From positions 2,367,432-2,407,064 of the forward strand of contig BFEA01000119.1 in NCBI GenBank assembly GCA_003427395.1: DNA of 39,633 nucleotides, in the 5' to 3' direction. Position numbers and translations under genes: made by a program. The first letter of the stretch is position 1. The number at the start of each line of letters is the position of its first letter. The stretch is from Chara braunii (lineage: Eukaryota > Streptophyta > Charophyceae > Charales > Characeae). Positions 1 through 10,297 of this stretch are shown piece by piece. The notes under the pieces were generated by a model. The model made no database searches. It was not told the DNA's origin and worked only from the letters and a program-made list of their open reading frames with translations.

Positions 1-373
1 TCTGAGAGGAAGGCGGCAAAAGTGATTGCAACCCGTAGGACCGCAACAAGACTTTGTGGGGAGTTAGCCCACCGATTGCGGGAGCTCTGCTGGAACTCAG
101 AAGGAGTTCTAGAGGTTGCAAACTGAAAGGTAACCATTGCTTTCCTTCTATAAACCCAGTATAACCCCTACTTGTATTCATTGCTATATTTTTCTGAGTA
201 TGTTGCTTGTCTCCCTACTTTGACTTTATGTTTGACTTTCATGACGTAAATAAGACTTAATAAAACAATGATTGTGAAAGTTGCAGTTTCAACTTTGTTT
301 GTCTGACTGAGAGCATATTGTGGGATTGCATCTGGAGCAAAGGTGGGAGGAGAGTCTTGCTTTAAAGTTTGAT

Positions 374-1161
374 TGGGTCATTAAGGCTGAGAAGTCCCCA
401 TAAGTTTGGGGAGACCCAGTGCTGTGTTTATTTTTGATTGCTTTGGAGGCTGGGAAGTCCCCATAAGTTTGGGGAGACCCGGTACTGTGGAATTGTATGG
501 AGAGTTAGACCATTCTATAAGTTTAGATGGTTTGATTGCTCTGATTTGTGAGGGCTGATTGTGAATGACTTTTAGGAACCAGGCATTGTCCCTTAAGTTA
601 GGGTGGCTTGGTTGCCTTGTTTATTTTCAGTTTCTTTTGTTTCCTTTGGTTCTGAATGAAAAGGTCTGAGCATGTCCCATAAGTTTGGGTGGCTCAGCCT
701 CTTTCTGCTTTGGCTTAAAGATAAATGAACTAGGTCGAGGACCAAGACATGTTCCATAAGTTTGGGTGGTCTTCGTCCAACACCACGCACATGCTGGAAC
801 CAGAAGGTTATAACTTGACTATACTTTACTACTATCTTACTATGAAAAAGCTAGTCAGGCAGAGTCCCATAAGTTTGGGTGGTCTGACTATAGCTTATCA
901 CCAACTGAAGAGAGTACTAATTAAGAATAAACTTGTGGTACGAAGGGGCAGACTGAATCTTGAGCTAAAGATGATCGATTCAGTTATATGCTACCTTAAA
1001 AGACTAAGTACAAATAATTATATAAAGTTGGGATACTTAAATAGTTCAGGGCGACTAGGGTGACCAAGTCATAGGCCCAAAGAAGAGAAAAGTTGTTGTG
1101 CCCTGTGTTTGTGTATACTCCATGGTTGAGTTAGACATGTTCCATAAGTTTGGGCGGTCTA
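374..1161 (+). repeat. Array of eight hairpins with a common core and covarying outer arms
   Basis: Eight dispersed units share a core close to CCCATAAGTTTGGG, itself a small stem-loop (CCCA/TGGG). Each core is flanked by arms that differ between units but pair within a unit: TGGGTC 374-379 with GACCCA 413-418; CTGGG 450-454 with CCCGG 478-482; TTAGACC 505-511 with GGTTTGA 529-535 (two wobbles); AACCAGGC 577-584 with GCTTGGTT 606-613 (one wobble); CTGAGC 666-671 with GCTCAG 692-697; GGACCAAGAC 739-748 with GTCTTCGTCC 769-778 (one mismatch, perfect in the 3' LTR at 12600-12609 and 12630-12639); AGTCAG 853-858 with CTGACT 884-889; TTAGAC 1131-1136 with GTCTAG 1157-1162. The core also covaries: CTA/TAG at 515-526 and CCCT/AGGG at 590-603. 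Lying upstream of the TATA-like box, this would be U3 sequence. Confidence 0.8.
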
Positions 1162-1195
1162 GCTTTATGCCTTATGTAAGCTGGGTATAAAAGGA

Positions 1196-1204
1196 CAAAT
1201 CAAT
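1196..1204 (+). promoter_or_regulatory. TATA-like box of the LTR
   Basis: TATAAAAGG sits just after the last hairpin. The 3' LTR keeps a close version (TATAAAGGG) at the matching place near 13046. If this is the promoter, U3 is about 1.2 kb or more and the R-U5 leader about 2.5 kb. The assignment rests on the motif and its conservation in both LTRs only. Confidence 0.45.
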
Positions 1205-1459
1205 GAAAGATCATGAACTATTGTTTGATAAGGTTGACTTTGGGCTGGTGAGAGTATTTACCTTTGTCGTTTGACTTGCATGTGGGTGAGTGACATCACT
1301 ACTTAGTTTGAGTTTGAGTTGATAGCTAGTTGCTTAAGTTGTTCACCACGTGCTAGAGCCATAAGAGTTAGTTTCAATTCCTGCATTTTTTGAATTTAGT
1401 TTATTTTTACTTAGGTCGATTTCTGCATTTTCTGGGACATTTTACTATACTTGGTCTTG

Positions 1460-2110
1460 TATAAATCTTGACACGCCACTTTCTCTATGGGAAGCGTTGC
1501 CGAAATTTCTACAAAACCAATAAGTTAGTCAAGATTTTATTTTTTCAAAATTTAGTTTGTCTGACTTTTTGACTTAGTAAAAATTTGGAGAGTCTCCTTT
1601 TCTAAAAGGAGTGATGCCCAAATTTTGTTAATTCAGGGAGTTGACTTTGTATAAATCTTGGTATAAATCTGGAGAGTCTCCTTGAAAAGTCAAAATCAAT
1701 TTAGATTCTGGACTTGGCTTTGTATAAATCTTGGTAAGCCTCTTTCTCCACGGGAAGCGCTGCCTAAATTTCTGCAAATCTAAGGAGTTAGTCAAAATTA
1801 GACTTTTCAAAACTCAACTTGTCCGACTTTGTATACATGGCTTAGTAGAAATCTGAGAAGTCTCCTTTTATAAAGGGACTGCTGCCCAAATTTTTACTAA
1901 TTCAGGGAGTTAGACAAAATTTGGCTTTTGAAGGTTGGAGATTACTTTTGTTTTCATATTTAGACTGATATAAATTATGGAAAGACACTTTTCCTACGGG
2001 AAGCGCTGCCGAAATTTTCTTAATTTAGAGAAGATAGATTATACTTTGACAGGTGGCGACTCTAGCGATCCACTCTGTACGGGGAAATTCTGCCATTAGT
2101 CTACCTTTCT
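1460..2110 (+). repeat. Tandem subrepeats of about 250 bp inside the LTR, with GGGAAGCGCTGCC core
   Basis: Two alternating modules recur. Module A contains GGGAAGCGCTGCC followed by GAAATTT or similar, near 1490, 1750 and 1997. Module B contains GAGAGTCTCC, a purine/pyrimidine hairpin and GCCCAAATTT, near 1590 and 1850. The first A module is enclosed by perfect arms AAATCTTGAC 1463-1472 and GTCAAGATTT 1528-1537. The first B module has CTCCTTTT 1594-1601 facing AAAAGGAG 1604-1611, inside AAAATTTGG 1580-1588 and CCAAATTTT 1618-1626. The same series appears in the 3' LTR at about 13320-13900, with some arms decayed. Confidence 0.8.
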
Positions 2111-2175
2111 TTGGACACTGGCTTAGAGATTGACCTGGGCTTTGTTATTAGGAGAGTCTTGAGTAAGAACATGTC

Positions 2176-2194
2176 ATGGAGATTTGATCTCCAT
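2176..2194. repeat. Perfect 8-bp inverted repeat in LTR
   Basis: ATGGAGAT and ATCTCCAT are separated by TTG. The matching stretch of the 3' LTR near 14013 is unchanged. Confidence 0.75.
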
Positions 2195-2554
2195 ACATTG
2201 ACGATTTAGCTTGGACATTAACCTGTCGTATGATACAGATCTTCTTTGGACATTCGATCCAGGATTTGGACTAGTTTCAGCTTGATCCTGCGAAGATCAG
2301 CTTTTTATGTTATCAATAATAACAGGTCGGTTAGTTGATCGCCGACTCCTCGGATCATGACACAATTTTGCTTACACCTGTACCTCAACTTGATTGCCTT
2401 AGCCCTTAGATTTGAGATGTTTCTTTGAGGGTTTTAACCGAACTTCTTTTAAATGACCATTATAAAGAATCTATGAGATTTATTGAAAGTTGGACTGTGA
2501 CTGAGGCTTGAGTGTGTGAGGCGTGGAGTGAGTTACAGGGAACAGTTAAGTTGA

Positions 2555-2578
2555 CCACATTGGTGTACGACAATGTGG
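2555..2578. repeat. Perfect 8-bp inverted repeat in LTR
   Basis: CCACATTG (2555-2562) faces CAATGTGG (2571-2578) across an 8-base loop. It is kept in the 3' LTR near 14390. Confidence 0.75.
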
Positions 2579-3777
2579 CTATTGTGTGTGCCTGTGTTTT
2601 ATGCAGATTAGTATTTTGGAGCTTGGTATATGGGTCATAACTTGGAGACAGTGAGAATGACAACCATGTGACACACGATCTGCATACCTGATGGGTTTAT
2701 GTTTCCCCCTTCTTTTATTTTATCTCGAGTTCTGATTTGATATAAGAGTGTTGGTTGTTTATTTATTCACTGATTGATTTATGCTTATTGATTTTTATAG
2801 TTGGACGTTATAGTCCGTGGCAGCCGTCAAAGTCAAACCCCTTGACTTCTTTCCAGACCCTAGATAATGGAGCTGGTCTCTAGGGCGATAAGAGACGGTT
2901 GCCACCAAAGGTATGAACCTGTGTACCACCCACTCTCCGCAGGGTGCAGAAGAGCGTGTGGTTTTCAACCGCACTTGGCGTTTGTCCAGCGTCGAGAGAT
3001 CAATCGCTTAAGGCGCATGTCAGCCGACACTTGAGTGTCGAATGCGACCCTCGAGATTAACGAGGACCGCATGAGTATGGGTGCTACATAGTACGTCATC
3101 ATTGCGACTGCTTACGTATGCCTGCATTGCGAGTCGATATGAGTTAGCCCTGCGACCTCGCGGCTTTATACTAAGCCTCCCGCGCGACGCCTATCTGATT
3201 TCCGCATTGAAAAGTTACGGGACGGCTACTAAGGGACTAGGAGTGTTGTCACGTTGTTTGTTCTCTGTCGTTTTGTATATGTATGTGTATATGTGGGTGT
3301 GTTTTATTTTTTATGTTCTTTATAGTGGTGTGCACGTGGCGTGTGGGATGCGTCCTAGTCGACCGACGACCAGTCGCGCTTGGGACCTCAGTCCCCGAAG
3401 ATGCCGGTTCGCGCGCGGGTTTGATAGAGGCGTAATACCGCGCGTACCCCCTATGCTACAACGAACGAGAAACGCCCTTGGCTGCTCCACCTCTTCGATT
3501 GCAACTGATCAGCTTTCGTATTGTGGACTAGTAGCTCGGCGGGGATACGCCCACCGAAGGGAGGTGACAACTCCCATAAGGTGGAGGTAAGTCGTGCCTT
3601 GTGTAAGCCTTATCCTGTCGTAGGGGCTCGCGAGAGGTATGGTTGGCGCACTCGGCCGGAGCGGCTTGCGGAAGCTCCATGTATATTCGCGACGAAGGAA
3701 CAAACCAACTCCTGCTTGACGCGACCAGGAGGGTCCCACACTGCCCTGTGTGGTGTAGGACCGATGCGCTCGACAGG

Positions 3778-3795
3778 TGGCGCCGTTGCCGGGGA
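3778..3795 (+). other. Primer-binding site complementary to tRNA-Asp
   Basis: TGGCGCCGTTGCCGGGGA is the exact complement of the 3' end of plant tRNA-Asp including its CCA, from my knowledge of plant tRNA and retroelement primer sites. It starts two bases after the conserved LTR end and is absent after the 3' LTR copy at 15616. This fixes element orientation (plus) and identifies the left LTR as the 5' one. Confidence 0.9.
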
Positions 3796-5860
3796 TAACG
3801 GTTGTCTGCCGTTGTCCCTGGTGGAACGACATCAGGGTATGAGAAAGTGAGAACTAGGCAAAAAGAGAAGTTTTATTTTGATGTACATGGTCGATTGCTT
3901 GATGCCTTAACTACCGTTGGGGATATTTTAAAAATTGTGGCCTGGGCGTGAAGCGTTGATTATCAGTGTATGCACAGTTTACCTAAGGAAGGAAGTGTTT
4001 GGCTATACACTTAAGTATTCTGACGCATATAATAGTGGTCTCAACAAGCACCTTGTCATCCTAAGTATCTTTTGATAATTGGGCGATATGTGGCGTGTAT
4101 GATGCGGCCTTGATTGAGTTGATGGAGCATGCACATCGTTGGGTATGTCCATTACCGAAGCAAGCTCAATTGATAACCGCCAAAGTTATGAGGCTAGTGA
4201 CTTATTACGTAAGTTATGTGCTAAGCTTGCTTGGGATGTAAAGACGTTAAGTTCAGGCATCTTCCCCTGGTCAGTAAAGTGTCGCTTTAAAGGAGGTTTC
4301 TAGTATGTGAGCGACATGAGTGAGGGGGTAACTGATAAGTGCGAGATGGGGGGTTTGATGACAGAGGTCGTTTCTTGAGCACAGACCAAGTTGTGGTGCG
4401 ATGGGTAGTGCAATTAATATTGTGCCTTGACCCTCCAGTGGTATCAGTTGGCGATGGGGTGAGTCACTTTGAGATTGCCTAAGTTGTAGTTGTCGATAAA
4501 GTTAACGAAGTAGTGGTTATTTGATTAATGGTGTGGGTAACCCGAAGAGAGGCTTATGTTTTAAGTATGTGTAATATATATGTATATATTTATTTTTATG
4601 ACAATTTTTATCTGGTTGGTGCCATATATGCGTTTTTCTGTATTTTGTTTAAAGTATGATTGGCGACGTATGTATAAATTGTCTTTCAAAAGGACATAAA
4701 CTTTGCATGAAACCCACATCTGGCATGAGACCAGAGGTGAATGGGGTGACTCATCCCTGGGGAAGGTGATTCTTCCTCAAGGGAGTTAGTCAGCATGTAT
4801 AATTTATCCTCTGTGGAAGTGCATTCTCGAATTGTTATCCCCTCGTTGAGACTTAAGGAAGCAGTTATCAGTCTCAAGAATGATAGTGAGACCCACGCCG
4901 GAATTATGTTCCTGGTTCATTAGTGGGGTGTTGTTACCTTTCCTATGATAGGAGAGTAACTACATTATCTGTTAAGAGAGGAGGAATGGGCTTGTTACCT
5001 TGCCGGAACTATGATGACCATGTGAAACAACTACTGTTTAGTGAGAGCGCTTCTGAAGTAGCGACCTAGGCTCGTCTCACGTTAAGCAGGGCCACCATAT
5101 TTGTAAGGGCGCGAATCCGCAATTCGTTGCCTTAATCGGTATGAATGGGGTTGTCCATCTGACCATGATTAGGTTCGGTGAGGTGCAAGCGTCGGAATCA
5201 GAGAGGGATGCGGTGAGGCTTGATCTTTAGAGAGGGGCTCAAGAGTCAAGATGTTATCTTATGAGGATTACACCGTACCTCTGTAATATATGCTTCGCCT
5301 AAGAGTTGAAGGGGTAACAATTGTATCATGTTATTTACTCATTGATAGTCTTATTTCTGCCTTATAGAATATATAATATGTTCTTGAGAGTTATCTTGTT
5401 GCATGACTGACAATTGAGTTGGCTTCATGTTATTGTTTATAAAGCGTATTGTGCTCTTCGGCTACAACCCTTGCAAATAATTTAGTTTTCATCATGTTGA
5501 GAAATATTGTTATCAGTATATATTATTTATCACGGTTTATACTGCATTTTGGATTTATGTTTGGAGTATTCACCTATATGGCATATGTATATTATATCCT
5601 TCCTAAATAGTAGAAGTGATATTTGGTTAATGCCCGAGTTAGGATTTGAGGAACTTAATTGTGAATGTTTATGTTTTATTTCAGATGGATATTTGCTTAA
5701 AAGTCTCTCTTCGGTATCGTTGCTATTCCGAATAGGTTCTTTTGTGCGCCCTCATGATAAGCGTTGGGGTTATCTAGTAGGGCATATTCTATTTTTGACT
5801 TAGATACGTAACTCCTCTCAAGTCTCGACCCTAACACCGCTCGTATTTGTTCAACAGGCA
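3796..5860 (+). other. Untranslated leader between primer site and gag, no gene seen
   Basis: About 2 kb of mostly AT-leaning sequence without a coherent reading frame. Short inverted repeats occur, such as TCCTAT/ATAGGA near 4950. It probably belongs to the element's leader, since it lies between the primer site and the first gag-like codons. Confidence 0.5.
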
Positions 5861-6397
5861 ATGGGGTCGAGGGAGTTCGAGATGGAAGGCTCTCAAGGGA
5901 AGATTGGGGTCGAGGAGTTCGCCTCTTTGCTGGGTCTGCGAGATTGGGAGCGAGAAAATCTACCCAAGGTTGATATCGACTTCTTCAAGGGCTATCATGT
6001 TTCTGACTTCCTTGATAAGTTTGAACAGATAACATCCCACTGCGATTGAGATGAGGAGCAGAGGTTGAAGGAGGTTATAAAGTATATCCATATAGGCTTA
6101 AAGGACAACGTCAGTGGGTTGATTAGAAAAGCGGGGTCATCATGGAGGACGTTTTATGATGACATGTTGAATAAATACCGCCTAGGTGAAGAGCAACTGA
6201 CCAAAGACGATTTTGAGAAGATAGATCGGTATAGTTATGTGTCAGTAGGGCACTTTCTGACAGAGTATGAACGCGCCTCTCGCAAGGTCTGGGCGTTGTC
6301 AGAATATGACAAGTGTTTTGTCCTCCTTATGAACTTCACAGACGCAGAGCAACGAAATTTGATTCGTGGGACAGGAGGGAGACTTATATGGGACTGA
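5861..6397 (+). pseudogene. gag: Broken retrotransposon gag, capsid part
   Basis: This is one reading frame beginning at an ATG at 5861. It is interrupted by a single TGA at 6047-6049 and stays open to 6397. The product resembles Ty3/Gypsy-type Gag from plants and charophytes: a hydrophilic start, FFKGYHVSDFLDKFEQ near residues 43-58, then after the stop SSWRTFYDDML, LTKDDFEK, VGHFLTEYERASRKVWAL and YDKCFVLLMNF. Gag forms the virus-like particle that packages element RNA. The TGA follows HCD at a place where TGG (Trp) would be one transition away, which I infer from the continuous similarity on both sides. After 6397 the similarity moves to another frame, so a frameshift is likely. It lies about 2 kb after the primer site, the expected order. 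The family assignment is by pattern, without a search. Confidence 0.75.
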
Positions 6398-6651
6398 ATA
6401 CGAGGTAATTTTGAAGAAGGCGATTTTGATCAACACCTCTGTCATACTCTGAGAGAAGCGAGAAAAAGAAAGGAGGTGCTGAATTATGAGAAGAATGGGG
6501 ATGGAAAAGACCAAATGACCTGGCAGCAGGCACCTCCAGCTGTATGATAGATGGATTTTAGAAGGACACTAAGGTCGTCGAACGAAATCATAGATGGAGC
6601 AAAGAGAAGAAAAAACAGTCATGTGTTGAGAGAAAAGAAGTACAAGTCAGA

Positions 6652-6939
6652 GTGATGAATGCTGCAACGCATACCTGTGAGAGGACGTTTGACGCTCCAA
6701 ACAAGAAGGGGACAGAGGAGCGAAGGGTTCAGGGTGAAGTTAGTACGGCTCTACCACTTGCTGTTTCTGATCCTAAAAAAGGGTGTGACGGCACGGGTGC
6801 GTCGTCAACTGCAAGTTGGAAAAAGCGGAAAAATAGCACGCGGCGAGAGCAGTGGTCAAAGACAGTATGTGCTTGTTGTGAAAAAACCAGTCATACTCCT
6901 CGCAGATGTAAGATGGCGAAGAAAGGAGTTGAAGGGTGA
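6652..6939 (+). pseudogene. gag: Broken gag, nucleocapsid zinc-knuckle part
   Basis: A basic, Ser/Lys-rich frame offset from the capsid frame ends in a perfect CX2CX4HX4C zinc knuckle at 6868-6909 (CACCEKTSHTPRRC), followed by MAKKGVEG and a stop. CCHC knuckles at the C-terminus of Gag bind the element RNA. The motif sits about 250 bp after the capsid frame ends, so the two are best read as one gag gene of about 360 codons broken by at least one stop and one frameshift. No protease or polymerase motif follows in any frame up to the gap at 11508, which makes this a gag-only element as seen. Confidence 0.7.
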
Positions 6940-7152
6940 GACCGTTGGGCTTTAGGCAAAGACTTGGTTCTTCCCAATAGCTGTCACAATTTACTTGTTT
7001 CGTCTATAGCAAGAAAGCGATAGAATGGTGTCATCAGTCTTGAACGGCCTATAAATAAATATTCAGTAGGCTTTGACAATGCGGGAGACTCAGTTGCTAG
7101 ATAAATAGGTAGTCATCTGCTTATTTTGTTTTGAAAGTTTAGTCTCCAAGTT

Positions 7153-7680
7153 TTACGAGACATAAATTTTATCTTGTATATATCTCTGATTTCGGATGAG
7201 AGTCCTTACCTTTTGAGATTGTGCGTACGCTCTGGGTTTGACTATCCACTCTCTAAGCTGATTTTTAGGTTTGGTTGAATGCAAGTGGAAGTCTTGAAAG
7301 GTTCTATTGTCCGTACGCTGACGTCCTTTCATCTCTGTGATAACGTTTGAGATCATTTTTGTGTATATTAAGTCTCTTATGACTTACAAGGTGTGTTATA
7401 CAAGGTCATTTGTTTCTGGTTGGGGACCTGAATTTTGTGATGATTGAGACGTTTGAGGATTTGAACCTCGAGATAATCTGATTTGTTTTTGAGAACCATT
7501 TTGGTATGGGTTGTGATTCCCCCGGGGTGCAGGATCGTGCACGTTCTGGTTGTCATTGGCATTCTCACCATTGTGGCCTTGTGGGTTCTCGACTTTTATT
7601 TTATTTGACGTGTAAGAAAGAAAAGAATAACAATGTGAAGTAAAAATGTGGATGAAGTGTGCGAACCAAAGAGGGTTCAA
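7153..7680 (-). other. Antisense Asn/Gln-rich open frames, unrecognised
   Basis: Two minus-strand frames lie nearly end to end. The upstream one (7680-7396) begins with an ATG; after a hydrophobic start it becomes a low-complexity stretch rich in Asn, Gln, Pro and His (for example GNHNPYQNGSQKQIRLSRG). The downstream one (7356-7153) is basic. Some giant plant retroelements carry extra antisense genes and that is one possibility. Chance translation of pyrimidine-rich DNA is another. I recognise no family. Confidence 0.2.
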
Positions 7681-8190
7681 TGAAGTGAAAAAAGCGTGAT
7701 TTTTGAAGTGAAAGATTTATAAGAGACTTGAAGAGTCCAGAAAATTATATGAAGAGAGAGGTTATGCCTGAAGGCGGCCTGAGTGTTTATTGGTCTCATC
7801 TGGACTCATCTTCAAGTGTAAGATATAATTTTTTAAAAGATTATATGGATGGTTCATCTATGAGTGAGAGGATGGCTGAAATATTTTTATGGTTGATTCT
7901 CCTTCAAGAAGTAAGGGGTCTTAATACATTTTATGGAAAGCCCACCCTTGAGTGGCAGGGTGGTTTGAAAGATTTTTGTGGTATAAGAGTTTTTTTTAAT
8001 CTTCCGTCAGAATCGACAACTTCATTCTGTTGATTCTCAACTGCCGGTGGGGGTACCAGGCAGACAGACTGCGGCAAACAGCCTGTCGGGAGACACAGTA
8101 GTTGGGAAGATACATGCGCACTCAGTAGTAGCGGCACAAAGTTAATGAACAAAACCCGAAAAACTGTCAATACAACGTGACATAGCACAA

Positions 8191-8520
8191 ACCCGCCAGA
8201 TTCAGGGATCCCTCATGTTTGGCCTTTGGTTGTGAGTCACAAGTGATTTTTGTACTCGGCAGAGGATGAGGAAAGAACCGCCAGAATCGGCATCCCCATT
8301 TGTTTAAGTCATATGGTAATCAGCGGAGGTGTCACCTGTGGCAGGGAAACCCGCCAGATTTAGGGACCCTTCACTTAGCTTGTTATGTGCTGCAAACGGT
8401 CTAGCGTGCGACAGTGATTTCCATGATTGAGGAGATTAAGTTTTGACTAATAGCCGGTGATAGTGTCGTCTGTGGCAGGAGAAACCCACCTGATTTTGGG
8501 GATCCTCCAATCGGCTTTAG
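8191..8520. repeat. Three diverged copies of an ACCCGCCAGATT motif
   Basis: ACCCGCCAGATTCAGGGATCC (8191), ACCCGCCAGATTTAGGGACCC (8349) and ACCCACCTGATTTTGGGGATC (8484) recur at 158 and 135 bp, with further similarity such as GTGGCAGG just upstream of the last two. A related GAACCGCCAGAATC lies near 8275. It looks like an old tandem duplication of about 150 bp. Confidence 0.5.
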
Positions 8521-8687
8521 TTTTATTGAAAGTGGTGTTGTCAATAAGTGTGAAATAAGTAAGTTTATTTGGAAGAAGATTATGAGAGTTTGCTCACTGA
8601 ACAAAAACTTAAGGGTGAGATTGACCAGGCGTATGATGAAAGCGAAAAAACCCTACTCATAAAAGTACGATTTATGGGCAAAGGGGG

Positions 8688-8972
8688 GTGATTTTCTTTT
8701 ATTTTGAAAGACCTAGTGAATACCCCTACCCATCCAATGAGTGGCTTCTGCAGGACAGTGATGACTGTGGGGTCGGGCTTAACAGGGCCCTACCCATAAG
8801 ATACATTTGTGACACATGTAATATGGTCAGTCAACCTAACCTTTGGTTAGCTGAAAGATTGAGGTGTCTTATGAATCCCCACAATGGGGTGTGCCTTTGG
8901 GGAAGAGCACGAAAGAGAGTATGTAGATCAGTTGAGTTTGAGTCATTGATAAGTGGAGAGAAAAAAAACTGA
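8688..8972 (+). other. Open frame of 94 codons, unrecognised
   Basis: The frame lacks an ATG at its start and contains several Cys (CDTCNMV, then LRCLMNPHNGVCLWG) and a basic end. No domain is recognisable. It lies in the element interior where pol would be expected but shows no polymerase motif. It is possibly chance. Confidence 0.12.
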
Positions 8973-9389
8973 ATAAAGAATGAGATCCTGAATTTTTGAC
9001 CCACCACTGAGTTTGAGTTTTAGTTAGTGGTAGGTTGGTTAGGGTGCTCGGCGCGATAAAATATCATTCAAAGGGGCCGGGGGGTTGTGTAATCCTAAGT
9101 TGATCATTGGAAAATTCCTTATCTATGGTTGTAGTGAGTGGGAAGTGGTCTATCCACTTTGTTAAACTAAAGGTTGAAGTTCTTATGGGCTTAGCCGATT
9201 ATTCGACTATTGTAGATTTCTATTATGATCATTAATTAAATTATATTTCTTGACAAATGATTTTCTCCACTTCTTTTGAGGAATCAAGGCTTGGAATGGA
9301 TACAACTAAATGACGGTTTTACTTGGGAAGGTTATCATATACTTTTTCTGAAGACTATGTTTAAATGGTATTTGGTTCAAACATCCGTT

Positions 9390-9487
9390 GCGACGAGGAC
9401 GTCGCTTAATAAAGTTCGGGCAGGCTGTCGTACCAAATACCCTTACAAGGGTATTTTGGCGTGTTTTCCTCAAGTCGCACTAGTGCG
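9390..9487. repeat. Cluster of three hairpins
   Basis: Within 100 bp lie GCGACG-AGGA-CGTCGC (9390-9405), the arms CCAAATACCCTT and AAGGGTATTTTGG around AC (9433-9459), and the perfect palindrome CGCACTAGTGCG (9476-9487). The middle one recurs as an even better palindrome at 26556-26581. Confidence 0.7.
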
Positions 9488-10249
9488 GCCTCGCCCGCTT
9501 TATGGCGCACGAGAAGGAGGTAGTTCAGGTCCTCGACCGAGTGAGTGGCGTGCGCTGGGTGTTGATGGTAAGGTACAATTATGCACAACCTGGGTGTGCG
9601 CAGCATCGCGGACCAGCGGAACGTACAGCCTTTATTCCTACCTTTATTTATTTATTTATTTTACTTTTATCGCTTTTGAAGTCTTAACTCGGTGATCGGG
9701 TTTGAGACCGACGTCGGGACCTGGTTCACCTAGGAGCATGCTTCTTTTATTATTCTGGTGGGCCCGCCCAAATTTTTGCATGTTCGGGATGCTGGCGAAA
9801 TTTCTTTATTGTGCCCGCCTTTAACAAACGCAGGCCGGGGAGTTCAATGTTCGTACGAGCCGATGGGTGATTAGCCCACGAGGCGGAAGAAAAATGAGTG
9901 GCGGGAACCCTCTGCGGGGGCATACAGTCCGCCACCCACCATCTGCTGTGAGAGTCATGAGTGTGAGCATGCATGTCAGGGTCCGAAGACTGTGTACTAT
10001 GCCTGAGTTGGGCGGGGCGAGTGAGGCGCCGGTGGGAGGCAGCCACACACTGGGTTGTGTGACAGAGTTGTCCCAATAAAAGTCCCCATGCGACACTTCC
10101 TTGTTCCGACCTAAAGCCCCACTTGAAAAGTTGTTACTACCACCAAGATCTGCATCGGGATCCACGTTGGTCGGGCTTACGCTGAAAGCCTAGCAGCGGG
10201 CCCGTGTCCTCCTACCTGGTACGACGTAGGAGCTGCGGCAGACGAGCAC

Positions 10250-10297
10250 ATGTCGGGTGGTGCAGCACAGTCTTCTCAGGACAGACCGAGTCCACAG
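10250..10297 (+). other. Possible first coding exon with canonical splice donor
   Basis: An ATG at 10250 opens 16 codons (MSGGAAQSSQDRPSPQ) that end exactly at CAG followed by GTAAGT, a consensus 5' splice site, in phase 0. The composition is Ser/Gln/Pro-rich, like many plant N-termini. No matching downstream exon is recognisable before the gap at 11508. It could be a host gene start, a spliced retroelement message, or coincidence. Confidence 0.2.

Larger units (their letters stand above)
1..3775 (+). mobile_element. 5' LTR (left end cut by window) of a giant-LTR retrotransposon
   Basis: Positions 1-30 and about 722-3775 are repeated in the same orientation at 12511-12540 and 12584-15616, with roughly nine bases in ten matching by eye. 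Both copies end in GCTCGACA, and in this copy a tRNA-Asp primer site begins two bases later. That is the expected junction of a 5' LTR with the interior of a retroelement. The LTR starts before the window, so it is at least 3.77 kb, very long for an LTR. It carries a hairpin array (374-1161), a TATA-like box near 1196, tandem subrepeats (1460-2110) and a GC-richer 3' third. No convincing gene lies inside it. Confidence 0.9.

Noticed and set aside
3081-3590. Open frame of 169 codons in the 5' LTR, with a 127-codon partner at 14922-15305 in the 3' LTR
   Set aside because: No ATG start, and differences between the two copies fall on all codon positions. Conservation is that of the LTR itself, and the hydrophobic middle comes from a TGTATATG-rich stretch.
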